DNA from: Helicoverpa zea | Taxonomy: Eukaryota; Arthropoda; Insecta; Lepidoptera; Noctuidae | Assembly (NCBI RefSeq): GCF_022581195.2 | Contig: NC_061476.1 | Coordinates: forward strand, 8,168,098 to 8,232,097 | Reading direction: 5' to 3' | DNA length: 64,000 nt | Shown: piece by piece, positions 25,619 to 37,600 of the stretch | Position numbering within the stretch: position 1 is the stretch's first letter | Layout: every line of letters begins with the position of its first letter | Position numbers and translations under genes: made by a program | The notes under the pieces: model-generated | Databases searched by the model: none | Told to the model about the DNA's origin: nothing | The model's input: only the letters and a program-made list of their open reading frames with translations

Positions 25619-28600
25619 GTGAGTACTTCACAATACACTTTACATTTTGAATTCAAACACAAAATTGCTGGTAAAGGGCCTTGTGATATCATAAAATGAC
25701 CCTTCCCGCTGTTGGTGGAGCGTGCGTGAGGTAGTCAGATTCTTACTGACCAAAAGTCACCATGTTCCCTCTTGAGCCCTGTGTGTACAGGGGCCGCGAT
25801 AATTATTTCGAACAGTCCAAAAGCCCTACTGGTGGTAGAGCCTGAAATTCAGGTTAGCAAGTCACCTAAGACTACGCCCAATGTTAAATGGCCTTAAAAG
25901 TTGTTCATCAAGCTAGGGATAAGAAACTGATTCCTAATTAAATTTTTCGAATTCCTCTTCGCCTTTTGTGCCTTTTGTGTCCATATGGTAATTAAGAATT
26001 CCAATCCAGCAAAGAATAAAAGCTCTTTATGATTTACTCTCACTGTTTTACTAAAGTTAATCTTCATAAATATCATGCACTTTGTCCGCTACTAACCAGC
26101 TTACAATGTCCTTGTCCAGGATGCTAGGAAGGCGGCATGCGACACGTCGCTGGCGCAGGCGACCGCCAACCTGGAGCCCATCGGGCGCATACAGATGCGC
26201 ACGCGACGCACGCTGCGCGGTCACCTCGCCAAGATCTACGCCATGCATTGGGGCAGCGATTCCAGGTAACACATGATCATGCGAACTTTGAGGATGTTGA
26301 AATGATAAAAAAAAAAGATACAAACGTCCTAATTGAGAACCCGAAAGAATGCCAAAAGAATTTATACTGGAAGGAGTAAACTCGTATTAACAAGGAATCC
26401 AGTGTCGACAATAACTAGCGTAGCTTGCTATGCTTTATATTCTTTAGCTGCTGGTTGGAGCCATATTGAATAGGCGACAAACAAAAAATCGAATCCTTCC
26501 TCTTCATAATTTTATAGTGTAGAAAAAGTTAACTTTTAGATGCCACGTATCGTGATATATGGAATAGTAATCATTTAAAATGTTATAAGTTAGGTAATAC
26601 TTGTTATTATAAGTTCGGCCATTCAGAGAATGCGTTCCTGACACGTCGCGATTGAACTGACGACGTAACTACATTCATTGATTATTGATATAATAATGTT
26701 GTTTTAATGCTCCTCAATTGTTAAAACGGTAAACAACCAGCAAAAATATTTTTATCGTAACTGCAACGCCATTGCAAAGTTACGTCGTCAGTTCAATCGC
26801 GACGTGTCAGGAACGCATTCTCTGAATGGCCGAACTATATGTTACATAATATCCTTTAGATGACCTAGAACTTACAAAATGAACTCTATCTCCAAAACAA
26901 AATGTACAGAATCCTTTGAAGCAAAAGCTATAAATGTAGGCTCAGTTCAAAGACCGGTATGTGCGTAGATGAGCAAAAAATATGTTAATTTTGTTATTGG
27001 AGTAAAACTTGATTTTCTGTGCGTCAGCTTGTCTTAAAAATTAATTCCTTGAAATGATTTGCTGTCCCTTTAAAATTATATTTTTTGTTGTGTTGACAAC
27101 ATCTTTGCCATGGACATTTCCCCTATATTTTTTGGATTTCACGCCAAAACCAATTTAAAAGTAATTTTGTAAAACATAGTCTTTAGCTTGAGAAAGTGGG
27201 ATTTTTATCCTGTTGCGGGGCAAGCAGATCCTCTGGACAACAAAACAACAGCTGAATACTTAGCTAATGAATGATTAAGCAATAATTTCAACCAAGGGGA
27301 ATCCACATTACCTTTGCAAAACAAATTGTTTCTCCAGGCACAAAGTCTATGAGTCACATAACTTGCAGTGACGTGCCTTCGTGACCGAAACTGTACTGTC
27401 AAGATGTCATTGTGTTTACGAGCCGATGGTATCGTAAAATGATCTATTTATTGGGGAAATACTTGTCTCTGTCACGTGGGAATACGTCATCAATTTTTGT
27501 CCATACATGCTAGTTTGGGTCCGTTGTTTTCGGGTTAATATTTGGACCTTTAAGATACATATGTGGACACCCTTTAAATGTGGAGTTAATAGATAGAACT
27601 TAAAACTGAAAAGTTTCTATTCCTCCTTTCTTTAGCTTAAATTAACCGATCTAGAACAGGATTTAGTTTAGTTCAGTTTGCAAATAAACTAAAGACACAT
27701 ACATAATTTTTAAACTTCATAAATCTTAAAGCTCTCGTCCTGATTCGCAGTAAAATCTCAGCTTTAAAATCAAGTTAATTTGCTCCAATTAAATAGAAAT
27801 ATCATCCCAGTGAAACGTAAACGGGTCGATAATACATACATCATATTTGGACATCTGTGACGCCGCCTCGCCAACGCCAACGATAATAAAATGCTAAATT
27901 TATAGTCCATCTGTTTGTTTTGTCGCCAAACTTTAGCTATTTCTTAATAAAAGTCACCGGAGTTTTAGTCTAGATTCTTGATTTTAAATGTTACATGATA
28001 ATTATATTTTGAAGATTTTAAGTAAATTGTTCTGAACTAACTGCTTCCCACACGTGATAAAAAGTAGCTTGTCTATATGGTGTTCTGGCTATTTTATTTT
28101 CATGTTTTAGCAAAATCCATCCAGCAATTATAGCGTGAAATAATAATACGCAACCTACAATCCTTCGCGTATATGATATAAGTAGGAAGCAGGATTACAT
28201 ATTGCCATTGTTACTTTATCTGCCATTAATATACATATTAGATAGGTCGTTAATTTTATTAGTAAGTGACATTTGTATGATCTATCATTCGTAAGGTCGA
28301 TTAATTAACGACATGTACACTTTGCCATAAACCAAACAATAGGACCGACATAAAATCATTACTAAACATATGTTACTCACTTTTCCTGCTGATATTAGCA
28401 GCCAATGACCAACATTCATTTTCCTCTACTAAACAACAATTCATTCAACAAATATAAACCTTATTTCCTAGTGATAAAGTCGAAAATTACACTTTGCTTT
28501 AACTTAAGGATAGCTCAGTCATTCTAACCACGGTTTTAATATCTAACCTGACAATATGACGTCAATCGGTAAATGAAAAAAGGTTCTTAAGAAATCACTA

Positions 28601-31600
28601 ATTGATTTATTAATTATTTGTTTAGTCATTAGTGAAATTTAATGATGTGGTTTATCTTGAAATCGTCACTATGTTTTGACTTTGTGAATCGTAATAATAA
28701 GAAGGGTTTAATGACTTAGCTGATTAGTAATATTAGGTAGTTGTCGTATACTAAATCCCACCCAAAACAAAAATGTGAAAGACTGCCAAGTTCGATAATA
28801 TGGGAATGCTTTGCCTATAAAAGAAGTGAGATCTGAATAAGTACCAAGTTCCATACACATACCTCAGTTAAAAATAGTTACTTTTTATGATGTTACTTGG
28901 CAAGTTTTCATACACCTTGTTATAAACCTACTAAACGCAATGAATCAAGTATTTAATTTTCTATTAAAACTTGCCAAGTAATCATCATTAAAAAGTAACT
29001 ATTTTTAACTGAGGTATGTGTATGGAACTTGGTACTTATTCAGATCTCACTTCTTTTATAGGCAAAGCATTCCCATATTATCGAACTTGGCAGTCTTTCA
29101 CATTTTTGTTTTGGGTGGGATTTCATTTATTTTTGTAAGGTTGTTTATTTTATTTTTTTCTTATGATGAAGTTAGTTAAAGAAATGTCTCATTTATACTA
29201 TCTTTTAGATTTTTTAATATGCACTATGTTTCTTACAAAGAAATGAACTAGATTAACTATGACTAGATTTACCAACTGACTGACATGACATGTTATCACA
29301 GCGGTTCCCAAATGGGGTTCCGCGGAACCCTGAGGTTCCGTGATAGGCCCTCAGGGGTTCCGTGGAAAAATTCAAGATTTCCATATGGTAAATCGTTACA
29401 CTTTTGGCAATATTAAATTATTATTCATTTTCAATTAAATTGTTTTAAATATTGCATTCCAAAATTCCATTTAGGCACCATGTAGGTGGGTACTACTCGG
29501 GAGTGTAAGTACGAATTCGCGACAAGTGGCGGGGGAAGGCCACGGCAGCAGATAATTTAGTTTCGTTTTTTTACAAATTGTAGATTAACTTAATAACTCC
29601 AGCTCTTCGGCAATCGGCAAAAATAGGTAGCGAGTCAGCCAAAAATCACCGCATTTTTGGGCTTATTTCATCGCCAGGATTATACGTTTTCATACATTTG
29701 ACAGGACGTGAAATAACACGGCATACGAGTATTTCTAGTGGTTATTTTTACCATGAATCAAAATGTGACATTATTTCCAATTTTTGCACCTCCACGAATC
29801 CGAAAATTTCACGCTCGCTTCGCTCGCGACTCCATGTTACGTGTGATGCTTTTATGTTCGTTTAATTGCTCAGGTATCCAACACCGAAAAAATTTCACGC
29901 TCTTCCGTCGAGGTTTCCTTTGTTTATGTTAAGCATGTTTATGGATGGTTCAGAAAAAGCAATAGCGCTTTCTTCGCTAGCTGCTTCTTATTCATTTGCA
30001 TTTGCTTTTTTGTGTGGATATTGTACTTTTTGAGACCTTATTAATTTACAGTGGTTTTGTTTATTTTGTGTAGGTACTTAACTAAAAAAAATTCGCGCTC
30101 GCTTCGCTCGCGATACCGGCTACCACGAAATGTCTTTCAATGCTAACGGGTGCTTGGAACTTCTTCCTTTAGTTAAAAAAAATCGCGCTCGCTCGCCTCG
30201 CACCTGTACAAACACAATCTATTTCTTTTTGCGTTTACTTTGTCAGTATTCAAACTGAAAACTAATCACATAATACACAAAGTCAAGGGCGGCTAAATTG
30301 TTTTCTGGCCCGTGTGGCAGATAGCCATGCCTAAATATACTGAATATGTCTCTAACCATATAACCGGTGTGCTACCACACGCTACGAGCCGTACCTAAGT
30401 GTATTTACGTCTTTAGTTTACTTCTTACTTAAGCTAAGGTTCCGCCGAAAAATGGTGAAACGAAAAGGGTTCCGAAGCCAAAAGAATTCGGGAACCGCTG
30501 TGTTATCATATATTATGTTCGTGGATCAAAGTTACACATTCGTTATTTTCTAAAGTGATTCACACTTGGCCGTTTTCAGATTTTTACTTTACTTTGACTA
30601 AATACAAACCTTTGTACCATTCGAAGATATATTATATAAATATAGATAAATTTAGTTCGTTTTAGTTCCTTAGGGGTATAAATTTACACCGGGTATAAAA
30701 CACCTTCATTATTTTGAAACCGACTCACACTTGGCCATTTTCAGATTTTTTCCTTTACCTTGACATAAAGACCTACCTCCATGCCAAATTTCAAGTCAAT
30801 ACGACCATTGGAAGTGGTCTAGGTTTTTGATGAGTGAGTCAGTCAGTGAGTGTATAGTAAAAATAGCGATTTTCTGACGTCAATATCTCAAGACCTACAA
30901 TAGGTATATTAATGAAATTTTGTATTTTAGATAAGTGAGGGGGTCTCAACAGATACTAGAAATTTGATATGCGTAAATAAAATAGATTTTGAGTTACAGG
31001 GGGGTCGAATTTGGCCCGAAATGGTTCGTGTAATATAACCCACGGCCGGTGTGTCGCCTTTTTTGCTCGAACTTGGCGGACACACTGCCGTGTGTCTAGA
31101 TATCATTGTTAATTAGTGTATTTATTTACTCTTCGCGTAGGAGTCATGTTTATGTTTTGAACAGCGTGTATCGGATTGCAAATTGTTGATGCGTAGACCA
31201 TGAAAAAACAAGACGGGAAAACTGTTCAGGATATTAAATGTTACTTATATATTTATTTTTACAGTGAGAAATTAGTTGTTGCCTACTTTGCTTAAAAATC
31301 CTAGAATTAAAAACTTGAGTTTTAAGATGGCTTTTGCTTTTAATATAGGCCCGGTGGAATCTATACTTTTATACTAATTAAATAAAGAGGAATTATTTTT
31401 TGCTTGTTTGCTTGTCTGTACACTTCAGGCTCCAAAATAAAAACAAGCTTACTAATTAACAAACAAAAATAACCTATATTTTATATGGGTACGGGAAGAA
31501 GTGAAATAAATGATTTGACTTTGACTTTGACTTTGACTTTGAAGTTCCCTTGACGCGGGTGAAACCGCCGTATTACGTTATAAACCTTTGCTTAGAAATT

Positions 31601-34600
31601 CCTAGCGTGTAAGAACTTTCTGTGGTTTACAGGTGACCCACTTGCAACTACCTATTACTAGCATTATTGTTTCCTAATTTCCAATGTTCTATATATGTTT
31701 CTTCTTCACCAGGAACCTGGTATCGGCGAGTCAGGACGGCAAGCTGATAGTGTGGGACAGCCACACCACGAACAAGGTGCACGCGATACCGCTGCGCTCC
31801 AGCTGGGTGATGACGTGCGCGTACGCACCCTCCGGCTCGTACGTCGCGTGCGGCGGTCTAGACAATATATGCTCCATTTATAGGTGAGTGTTGTGGGTAA
31901 TAGGTTAAGGGCTCCAGAAGGAACAAGGCAGTAAAAGTCTGGCATCCGCTGCAACATCATTTGATGATTTGCCACCAAGAAAAAGTCCCGGGTTAACTGG
32001 GTATGACCAACATTAAAACTTCAAGTTTTTGACTTTTTTATGTCATGAAATTGCTTAACAATATTTATTTGCCGAATGCTAATCAGTAGCAGTCATTTTT
32101 ACAATATTACATCTCAGAGGCTTTCAGACGAATTTGAAGAAAGTCTAACAACGGTTTGTTAGATAAGATTTTAGGCCGTTTCAAAACCGTCTCTAATTAG
32201 TCAATTAATTTTGCAATATCGCACATTACACACAATATTACCTACAAGTATAAGGTATTTGACCCTTCACACGAACCGCCGCGTCGCGATACGCAGATAA
32301 AATACTTACCCTACTTTATACTGAACAACAACAATGCTTCTATACTTCTGTTGACCTCGATGATAATAATCTACTGATAAGGCAAGCGAGACAAAGTTTA
32401 CATCTTATCAGGCTTGGATGCATAACCGATTGATAGATGTAACATTTAAATAATATTTATTTTTGACACACCAAATAAATAAATAAAAAATAGAGGGAAA
32501 CAAACAATAGAATCATCTTATTGTTGATGGTTGTATAAGTATTTAGTTGAATCTATATGTCTAAATATATGAGATGTAGCGTGGTATTTATTTATCAAAA
32601 GAAAAACCACTTGAAACCCAATGATAGGATTATGCAGTGTCATGGTACTGGCCCTTTTCAAAACCATAGTAACTGCGGAATTTCGATAACTTTCTGCTGA
32701 TTTGCTTGCTATAGATAAATTTTGACATAAGCCATGTACAAGCAATCTCAAATTCCTATCACTATAGTTCGGCCATTCAGAGAATGCGTTCCTGACACGT
32801 CGCGATTGAACTGACGACGTAACTACATTCATTGATTATTGATATAATAATGTTGTTTTAATGCTCCTCAATTGTTAAAACGGTAAACAACCAGCAAAAA
32901 TATTTTTATCGTAACTGCAACGCCATTGCAAAGTTACGTCGTCAGTTCAATCGCGACGTGTCAGGAACGCATTCTCTGAATGGCCGAACTATAGTAGGCG
33001 AATCAACAGAGAGACATAAATAAATAAAATGTTATTGAAATCCGCCATAAGGCGATTCTGCTATCTGCTAGATAAAGGCTCTACAAGACACTATCAGTAA
33101 CTGGTAATTGATGACACTATTTAATACTAGCCCTCACATGTCATCCAAAATCATTAATTCTATGTATCTCTACTAACAGTGAACTCTAATGTTATTTCAG
33201 TTTGAAGACGCGCGAGGGCAACGTGCGCGTGTCCCGCGAGCTGCCGGGCCACTCGGGCTACCTCTCCTGCTGCCGGTTCCTCGACGACAACCAGATCCTC
33301 ACCAGCTCCGGCGATATGACATGGTCAGTCGCATGCACTTTATCTACCTTTTTTTTTTTTTTTTTTTTGGGAGGGGGAAATCCTCATGGACTTCCTCCGC
33401 CTGGGGAAAGGCGGAGGGGTATGCCGGACTCCTACCGGCTAAAACCCCCTTGTGTCCTCCTTGCACGTGTGCGCGGGGCCGCGGGAATCCAGATTCTTCC
33501 GCAGCCCCACACTAGTGCTGGCCCTCGCACGGGCCTCGTCTCTTGCACGGGGTAGAGAGGTGTTCGCCTACCCCGTGCATCATCTCAGGGGCACGCGCCG
33601 ACACACGCGCGTGCCACCGCCTCGGGTCCACTGAGTAGGGGCGGGAACTTCCCCAAGTCCCTCGCCCTTGAACCCATTCATGGGGGGCGGAAGAGGGCGT
33701 TGTCCGCCCTTCTCCTGCGCCCGGTGCGCCTTCTGCGACCGGGGAAGGGAGTCAAAATCTCCCTCTCCCGTTCCGCAGATTCCTTCTGCGACATCACGTC
33801 CTCGCAAAAGGAAACCACCGCGTCCCACGACTCTGCACTGCCGACCATCCTCCGCACCACAGCCGGCAGCGACAGATCGTCTCCGATTTCGTTTGTGAGG
33901 ACACGGCGCTGCTCCTCCCAAGCTACACACTCAGCGAGCGTGTGTTGCGCCGTGTCCTCCCCGCAATGGACGCAGTGGTGACACCGAGCGTCCGGCTCCC
34001 TGTCTAAGCGACACAGAAACTTGCCGAAGCACCCATGCCCCGACAGTACCTGCGTCACCCTGAATGACAGGGAGCCGTGCCCTCTCCCGAGCCAGTCGTC
34101 GAGTACTGGCCGGATCGCCTCGACGGTAGCAAGACCGGCGGTAGGGCGCATCAGCCTTTGCCGCCACTCCGCCACTAGGACTTGACGGAGCTCCTCTCGG
34201 CGCAGCTCGATCTCCCGCTGCACCGGCATCGAGCCCCGTACCCGCTCTTCCTCGCGCCATCGGTATAATGACGCGAGTACTTTCGCCTCTAGGTCCCAGG
34301 GCGGGGATCCGGCCAGGACACAAGCCGCCTCGTAGGAAATCGTGCGGTACCCTCTGATGACTCTGACGGCCATCGCCCTCTACGGTTTGCGCAGGATGGC
34401 GAGCGTGCCGGCCGTCATGTCCATCGCCCACACGGGGGCCCCATATAGGGCCATGGACCGCACGATTCCCACGTACAACCGCCTACAGGCGGCGCTCGGT
34501 CCCCCCAAGTTGGGAAGCAACGATGATAGCGCGCCCGCAGCGCCCATCAGCTTGGGCGTCAGCCGACGGAAGTGAGGCCCGAATTCCCATCGGCTGTCGA

Positions 34601-37600
34601 GCACCAAGCCCAGGTACTTCATGGTGGGGCCGACAGCGATCCGGGCCCCGCTGACCACGATGTGTGATCCCGGCGGCGGCGCACGTCGGGGACCATGGAA
34701 CACGATGGCCTCCGACTTGTTTAGGGCCACCTCCAGGCCCAGGCGCCGGATGCGGTTCACCACCTGTGATACCGCAGCTGTGGCTATCAACGTCGCTTCC
34801 CTGTGCGAGCTCCCCCGGGCAGTGACAAGCGTGTCGTCCGCATAACACGTCATGTCGGCGCCCGGTGTGAGCTCACCCCTTAGCACCCAGTCGTAGCCGA
34901 TGTTCCACAGGAGGGGTCCCAAGACCGATCCCTGCGGAACACCGCACGACATAAGGTGCCGACCGGCACCGTCACGTCCCCGAAAACTGACGCATCTGCC
35001 CTCCAGGTAAGCCCCTACTATACGGCGGAGATAGGGAGGAACTCGATGGTATTTGAGAGCCTCCCGAATGCAACTCCAGGGAAGGGTGTTAAATGCGTTG
35101 GAGATGTCTAAGGACACCGCCAGCACCACCCCACCCCGGGACACAGTCTCCTCCGCCAGGGCCCTCACGCGCATGATGGCGTCTATGGTGGAGCGCCCCC
35201 GACGAAAACCGAATTGGTTGTCGTCCAGATCCGGCCCCTCTCTGCACAAGTGGCTGACGAGGCGATCTGCTATGATGCGCTCAAAGAGTTTTCCCGCCTC
35301 GTCGAGCAGCACTATGGGCCGATACGCGGACGGCGAGTCCGCGGGGCGCCCCTCCTTCCTGAGCAGCACCAGCCTCCCCTCCTTCCACACATTGGGAAAC
35401 TGACCCTGCTCGAGACAAGCCGTGAAGAGCCCCCTCAGCTGGCACTTTATCTACCTAGCCAAACCCAATGCATTTGAGACTGGCTGTACCATGTCGTTTC
35501 ACCCGCTATAAACTATAGTCTGTTTTTTAATCTCGTAGACTAAACTAACATAACGAGTGTTGTCAGTTTATTGCAAATTCTTAAATAGTGATGTGGCACG
35601 ACCGAAACTTAGCGTTAATAAAATCAAGTATCGTTTTTTACAATAAGTCATCCTGAAATAATGGGCTTATCCTTGATGATTACGCATGGTTTTGCGTGGT
35701 CAGATATCCCTGGCAGTTTGTAGTACGTCGTACAGCAGTGTGTACGTACGTGAATTTTAAGTATAAAACTTTGAATTAATGTTAAAATCGTCTATTATAG
35801 ATAAAAAGTTACGATTCAACAAACCGGTATCGTAAGTACAACACTGCACAAAAGAGCTAGCAACATTATTTGTAATTTTGACATTTTGCAAGTGTCAATT
35901 TAGTCTACGAGATTAAAAAACAGACAATAATTACCATATCCGGATAAAACTTATTTATTGAAAATTCTTGATTAGTAAAGGTTGATATGAGAAAGATTCC
36001 TAATTATTCACAGTTTGTTATTGAATCCGTCACTATTTCCATTTTTTTACTACACTCTAATTTGTTCCGTTTTTTAACAAGAAATATGTACCTATTGTGA
36101 ATATACGTAGTTCACTCTGTTATGCAAACATGTACATAGGTGCCGCCAAATAACTTTGCCTTTCCGAAGTTAATGCCTTGAACATTCGCAATAGCGTTAT
36201 GTTCAATCATCACTGTAATAAAGTTGCCAACCTTTGTAATGGATAATCAATTTGAGGACAACTATAAGTAAGAAGCTGTGTTAAGATAGTGTATTAATCC
36301 ATGTGTTCCGCATTACCAGCGCCCTGTGGGACATCGAGACGGGCCAGCAGTGCGGGCAGTTCACGGGGCACACGGGCGACGTGATGTCGCTGTCGCTGGC
36401 GCCCGACCAGCGCACCTTCGTGTCGGGCGCCTGCGACGCGTCCGCCAAGCTGTGGGACATCCGCGACTGCGCCTGCAAGCAGACCTTCCCCGGCCACGAG
36501 AGCGACATCAATGCCGTCACGGTACGTGTGTCTGCTGCATGTAGCTCATGCACATAGCACATGGTTCCTCGCTATGCAAGGAGTTGCCATGTATTCAAGA
36601 GACTCTGTCACAGCAGTGTCCAGCAACAGAAGAGGAAAGTTGTGGAAGGTTCTAGTTTAGCATCAGCAGATTTGTGGTAAAACTGACGCTGGGTTACAAG
36701 GTAGCAGCATTCCATGAGTGTAGACCTCGCACTCAGAGACATTTAATGATTACTTAAGTCACTCCTTAGTGACAGATTCTCATAGAAATTCTGCACTAAG
36801 GAACGGCTTAAACCATTAAATGTCTCTGAGTGTGTCCATTAGACCCCTATACCCACGTTTGCAATAATGTATGAGCCAGAATTATTTCAGATTTTAGTAA
36901 GTACTGTTACCAAATTCGCTGGTTACAAATCATCGGGAACTTATGTAACATTATTTTTATTAATGTCACTTAATATTTTTGGCATGCTTTAAGCAGCACA
37001 TACTACAACTTTCATCAAAGTCTTACCTACTACTTTCCAAGTCGCGACCAAATAACTTACATATTTTGACCTTTCAATTGCAGTTCTTCCCATCCGGGTT
37101 CGCGTTCGCGACGGGGTCGGACGACGCGACGTGCCGCATGTTCGACATCCGCGCCGACCAGGAGCTCGCCATGTACTCGCACGACAACATCATCTGCGGC
37201 ATCACGTCCGTCGCCTTCAGCAAGTCCGGCCGCCTGCTGCTGGCCGGCTACGACGACTTCAACTGCAATGTGTGGGACTCTATGAAGAGTGAACGCGCTG
37301 GTTAGTATTCATTTATAACATCCTCCTGCCCTTTTTCCCTGCTATGTTGGGGTTGGCTTCCAGTCTAACCAGATACAGCTGAGTCCCAGTGTTTTACAAG
37401 GAGCTACCTACTGCCTATCTCAGTTCCCAGTTACCCAGGCAAACCAACACCCTTTGGTAAGGTTGGTTGTCATACTGTCTGGTGACTAAAATCTATATAC
37501 GACTTAAATAGCATCTTGACTTCAACCTCATCATCAACTTCCTGATCAAACTAAAATGCCCAAATTAATTTTTAATCTGTTTGTCTTCTTGACTATATTG

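Larger units (their letters stand above)
33350..35441 (-). mobile_element. 5'-truncated R1-clade non-LTR retrotransposon (LINE) with 15-bp TSD
   Basis: An antisense insertion in the Gbeta intron between exons 4 and 5. A 15-bp direct repeat, GCACTTTATCTACCT, flanks it at 33335-33349 and 35442-35456. The + strand poly(T) at 33350-33368 is the element's poly(A) tail. Reading on -, an open frame runs from the truncated 5' end (35441) through reverse transcriptase motifs: SAYRPIVLLDEAGKLFE, QFGFRRGRSTIDAI, LDISNAFNTLPW, GVPQGSVLGPLLWN and the catalytic CYADDT. After one in-frame TAG (34380-34382) the same frame continues to a C-terminal CX2CX6HX4C finger (HCVHCGEDTAQHTLAEC) and stops at 33678. About 300 bp of GC-rich 3' UTR follows. 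The arrangement and finger are typical of the R1 clade. The endonuclease and ORF1 are missing, so it is a dead-on-arrival copy. It is much more GC-rich than its surroundings. Confidence 0.92.

Noticed and set aside
31695..31978. Frames overlapping Gbeta exon 3 on both strands
   Set aside because: They are shadows of the GC-rich exon; the true frame matches Gbeta and splice phases.
32518..32832. 104-codon frame on - sharing an N-terminal peptide with a frame at 53320-53508 on +
   Set aside because: Both begin inside the TIR of the same MITE family, so the shared peptide is a repeat artefact, not a gene family.
33189..33634. Several overlapping + strand frames running from Gbeta exon 4 into GC-rich DNA
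   Set aside because: They read through the exon 4 donor and into the LINE 3' UTR. They are other-frame or read-through shadows.
33931..35477. Long frames in other frames of the LINE (121-166 codons on -, 74-116 on +)
   Set aside because: GC-rich coding sequence of the LINE produces open alternative frames. Only the frame with RT motifs is real.
36281..36562. 93-codon and 67-codon frames antisense to Gbeta exon 5
   Set aside because: Explained by GC-rich antisense of a real exon with no independent support.
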